Origin: Microvirga sp052115485
GTDB taxonomy: Bacteria > Pseudomonadota > Alphaproteobacteria > Rhizobiales > Beijerinckiaceae
Length of the DNA: 64,000 nucleotides
Direction: 5' to 3'
Assembly (NCBI RefSeq): GCF_052115485.1
Contig: NZ_JBFRGU010000001.1
Location: 620,001 to 684,000, forward strand
The notes under the pieces are model-generated. The model was not told the DNA's origin. It ran no database searches and worked only from the letters and a program-made list of their open reading frames with translations. A program made the position numbers and the translations under genes. How positions within the stretch are numbered: position 1 is the stretch's first letter; every line of letters starts with the position of its first letter. Shown here in pieces: positions 61,822 through 64,000 of the stretch.

Positions 61822-62780
61822 TCGATCATCGACAGCGTTTTATCAACGCGCAAAATCCGCTTCGCATCCACTGAATCGCGATCCATCTGCGCGATCAGTT
61901 CCTCGATGCTTTCGAACTTCTCCTCGCCCCGAATGAATCCGACGAATTCGACGGAAAGCATCTGATCGTAGAGATCACCCGTAAAATCGAACAGGAAGGT
62001 TTCGAGAAGAGGCGCGCCGTTATCGAAGGTCGGGCGGCGGCCGAAACTGGCGACGCCGTTGAAGACGCCGACTGCCGTTGCCGCTCGCACGGCATAAATG
62101 CCGTGCCGCAGCCGGCAATCGGCGGAGAGGCTCATATTCGCAGTGGGGTAGCCGAGGACGCGCCCGCGCTTATCACCGTGACGTACGTCCGAGCGCACAA
62201 CCCAGCGATAGCCCAGAAGCTTGTTGGCCTTCGCGATATCACCCTGTTCCAGCGCAGAGCGGATGGCGCTCGATGAGACGGGCTCACCCTCCTCGCCGAT
62301 GGCGGGCATGACGATGCAATCGAGCCCCTTCGCGCGGCAAAGCTCGGCCATGACGGCGGGGGTGCCCTCACGGCCCCGTCCGAAGTGGAAATTGTGTCCC
62401 ACCACCACACCGGAGAGTTTCAGCTCGCTCGCCAGAAGATCAACGAACGCTGCAGCCGAGAGCGAGGCCAGCGCTTGATCGAAGCGGCGAATGAAAACAC
62501 CCGTCAGCCCGATCCGTTGCAGAATCGCGAGCTTCACAGGTTCCGGCGTCAGGCAGAAATGGGGTTTGTCCGGCTGGAAGAAGAGACGCGGGTGCGGCTC
62601 GAACGTCACCACCGCGCTCGGACGGCCTGCCTGCATTGCGCGCTCGATCAGCGAGCGATGCCCGCGATGCACACCGTCGAAATTGCCGATTGCGGCAAGC
62701 GCTCCGGTCAGAGCCGGCGGCACGGCATCGCCATCGCGACAAACGATGAAGGCGGTCTTCTCGGGTGCGGACAAGGACAT
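61818..62780 (-). CDS. ribF: Bifunctional riboflavin kinase / FAD synthetase
   Basis: Makes FMN and FAD from riboflavin. In the 320-residue protein, the N-terminal nucleotidyltransferase domain (about 1-180) has AIGNFDGVHRGHRSL and the C-terminal kinase domain (about 185-310) has RVLGYPTANMSL. The start at ATG 62780 has no strong ribosome-binding site; TTG 62786 is an alternative. It follows the HAD phosphatase gene on the same strand after about 50 bases. Confidence 0.94.
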   Translation of the reverse strand: MSLSAPEKTAFIVCRDGDAVPPALTGALAAIGNFDGVHRGHRSLIERAMQAGRPSAVVTFEPHPRLFFQPDKPHFCLTPEPVKLAILQRIGLTGVFIRRFDQALASLSAAAFVDLLASELKLSGVVVGHNFHFGRGREGTPAVMAELCRAKGLDCIVMPAIGEEGEPVSSSAIRSALEQGDIAKANKLLGYRWVVRSDVRHGDKRGRVLGYPTANMSLSADCRLRHGIYAVRAATAVGVFNGVASFGRRPTFDNGAPLLETFLFDFTGDLYDQMLSVEFVGFIRGEEKFESIEELIAQMDRDSVDAKRILRVDKTLSMID

Positions 62781-62832
62781 GATCAAGAGTGGATTCTTCC
62801 GGGCGCGACCCTGTCGAAACTCGCCTTAACGG

Positions 62833-63714
62833 TCAAGCGGCCCAGGCAAGCGCATCGGTCACGGCCTGCGGCTTGACCGGCTGCCGGTCGATCCAATCCT
62901 GCACGTGCTGCGAGACGAGCGGCCCGTGATGCAGCCCAAGCTCGGCGGCATGAATGCCCCGCGCAATCAGAAGCGAGTCGATGCCGAAAGCAGCCGCTCC
63001 GGCAATGTCGGTGCGGATGGCATCACCCACAGCAAGAACACGCTCTTTCGAGATAGCGCGCCCACGGAATTCCGCCGCGACGGCAAGCGCGCGCTCGTAG
63101 ATCGGCGCATGTGGCTTGCCCGCGTAATAGACCTTTCCGCCGATGGCCTCGTAGGCGACCCCGAGCGCACCAGCGCATGGCACGATGGTATGGCCGCGCT
63201 CGACGATGAGATCGGGATTGGCGCAGATCATCAAGAGATCACGCGCCTTCATCTCTTCGAGGCGCTCGCGATAAGTCTCGGGCGTCTCAAGCTCGTCATT
63301 CTCGAAACCGGAGCAGACGACATACTCGGCCTGCCCGATGGTCCCGAAGCGCGTGTTAAGCCCGTCATACATCGGCATGTCGCGCGCCGGGCCGATATGG
63401 TGCACCACCTGATCGACCCGCGCCTCGATGGCGAGCCGCGTCAGATCGCCCGAGGTGACGATGGCATCGTAGGCCGAACGCGGCACGCCGAAACCGTCGA
63501 GTTGCTCACCGACGGACGCACCAGGACGGGGCGCATTCGAGACCAGAACGACCCGGCCGCCCTTGTCTCGGAACTGCGTCAGCGCCTCGCCGGCTGCTTT
63601 ATAAGCCGCAACGCCGTTGTGCAGGACACCCCAGACATCGCACAAGATGAGATCGTAGCGCCCGGAAAAGGGCTGGATGCCTTCGACGAGAATGGGATCC
63701 TGGGACGCGGTCAT
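62833..63714 (-). CDS. HAD-superfamily sugar-phosphatase-like hydrolase (TIGR01459 type)
   Basis: A NagD/class IIA-type haloacid dehalogenase of about 293 residues. The nucleophile motif is DLILCDVWGVLHNG, motif II is VVLVSNAPRP, the Lys motif is in YYAGKPHAPIYERAL, and motif IV is VLAVGDAIRTDIAGA. The substrate is unknown. ATG 63714 is used; ATG 63726 is equally possible. Confidence 0.9.
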   Translation of the reverse strand: MTASQDPILVEGIQPFSGRYDLILCDVWGVLHNGVAAYKAAGEALTQFRDKGGRVVLVSNAPRPGASVGEQLDGFGVPRSAYDAIVTSGDLTRLAIEARVDQVVHHIGPARDMPMYDGLNTRFGTIGQAEYVVCSGFENDELETPETYRERLEEMKARDLLMICANPDLIVERGHTIVPCAGALGVAYEAIGGKVYYAGKPHAPIYERALAVAAEFRGRAISKERVLAVGDAIRTDIAGAAAFGIDSLLIARGIHAAELGLHHGPLVSQHVQDWIDRQPVKPQAVTDALAWAA

Positions 63715-63909
63715 GGTGTCTCGCATTGAACGGGTTCGCCTCGGCGGGTAGGCGCTCGCGCCGCGCAAGTCAACCAAAACGACCCTGAGCACAGCGAAGA
63801 CCAGAGCTTCACCCTCAGCCCTTTTGCCGCCACCAGGGCCCTGCTAACGTTGCTTCCGCTAGGCGGCGTCACAAGAGGCCGCCCGAACAGTTCCAGGACA
63901 GCGACCATC

Positions 63910-64000
63910 ATGACTGCAAGCTCGAAAGCGCCCGTAGACCTCCCTTCGCCCAACGATCTGGAGGCCTGGTGGCTGCCGTTCACGGCCAACCGGTCCTTCA
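63910..64000 (+). CDS. Omega-amino acid:pyruvate aminotransferase, N-terminus only
   Basis: Only the first 30 residues lie in the window, with NDLEAWWLPFTANRSF. This opening is characteristic of class III omega-aminotransferases (beta-alanine:pyruvate type), PLP enzymes of about 440 residues. The assignment rests on a short stretch and is thus less certain; the rest of the gene continues beyond the right edge. Confidence 0.75.
   Translation, partial: MTASSKAPVDLPSPNDLEAWWLPFTANRSF

Overview
The window is a gene-dense, high-GC stretch of chromosome from an alphaproteobacterium, most likely of the order Hyphomicrobiales (Rhizobiales). The support is the aa3 oxidase cluster order (ctaD-ctaB-small CoxF-like gene-ctaG-ctaE-DUF983-SURF1), the ispH-thrB-rnhA cluster, an alphaproteobacterial glutamate-cysteine ligase, the small families DUF4170, DUF2093 and DUF1127, and a family of intergenic palindromes built around ACCGGTTTCCACTTGTTC. 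I see no rRNA, tRNA, CRISPR array, prophage or intact insertion sequence. No species can be named from sequence alone.

Layout. 1-5477: cytochrome c oxidase structural and assembly genes, all on +, cut by the left edge. 5465-14903: a small membrane protein, a GNAT acetyltransferase, threonine synthase overlapping an M16 peptidase, a membrane GGDEF-EAL protein, YqgE, a DsbD-like periplasmic protein and a peroxiredoxin. 15032-17427 (-): rnhA, thrB and ispH. 17642-25098: a KefB/C-type antiporter with a MATE exporter, DUF937, DUF1127, LysR, a DMT exporter, a secreted CxxC protein and an SMR guanidinium exporter behind a clear guanidine-II riboswitch. 25214-28865 (-): two glutamate-cysteine-ligase-type enzymes and rsmE. 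29080-34805 (+): a secreted protein, ubiA, a cysQ-like phosphatase, DUF4170 and the lipid A/Kdo genes (DUF374 acyltransferase, waaA, lpxK). 34807-38171: DUF2093, xseA, purD. 38193-43209: two secreted-type RTX proteins flanking a fluoroacetate-dehalogenase-like hydrolase. 43384-46670: tadA, a pseudouridine synthase with very long Arg-rich tails, rsmD. 47129-51695: an XRE regulator, a membrane protein, mutL, pgi. 51888-52645: a decayed serralysin-type protease. 52705-59781 (-): an active/inactive M16 peptidase pair, a secreted protein, lspA, ileS. 60072-64000: msrB, a DUF3095 cyclase-like protein, ribF, a HAD phosphatase and the start of an omega-aminotransferase.

Most genes are housekeeping: respiration, threonine and isoprenoid synthesis, envelope lipid A, repair, translation and redox defence. 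The accessory layer is more interesting. Four loci (24113-24240, 38193-40205, 41521-43209, 51888-52645) carry the same roughly 105-residue C-terminal tail that follows RTX repeats. Two are intact and have predicted seven-bladed propeller bodies, one has lost its protease zinc site, and one is only a fragment. This looks like a mix-and-match family of type I-secreted proteins, although no type I secretion system lies in the window.

A second theme is the palindrome family: about ten copies, in two modules that occur alone or combined. They sit against gene ends, and in four minus-strand genes (gshA, the YbdK-type ligase, tadA, ribF) the stop codon lies in the element or its immediate TCTAG edge.
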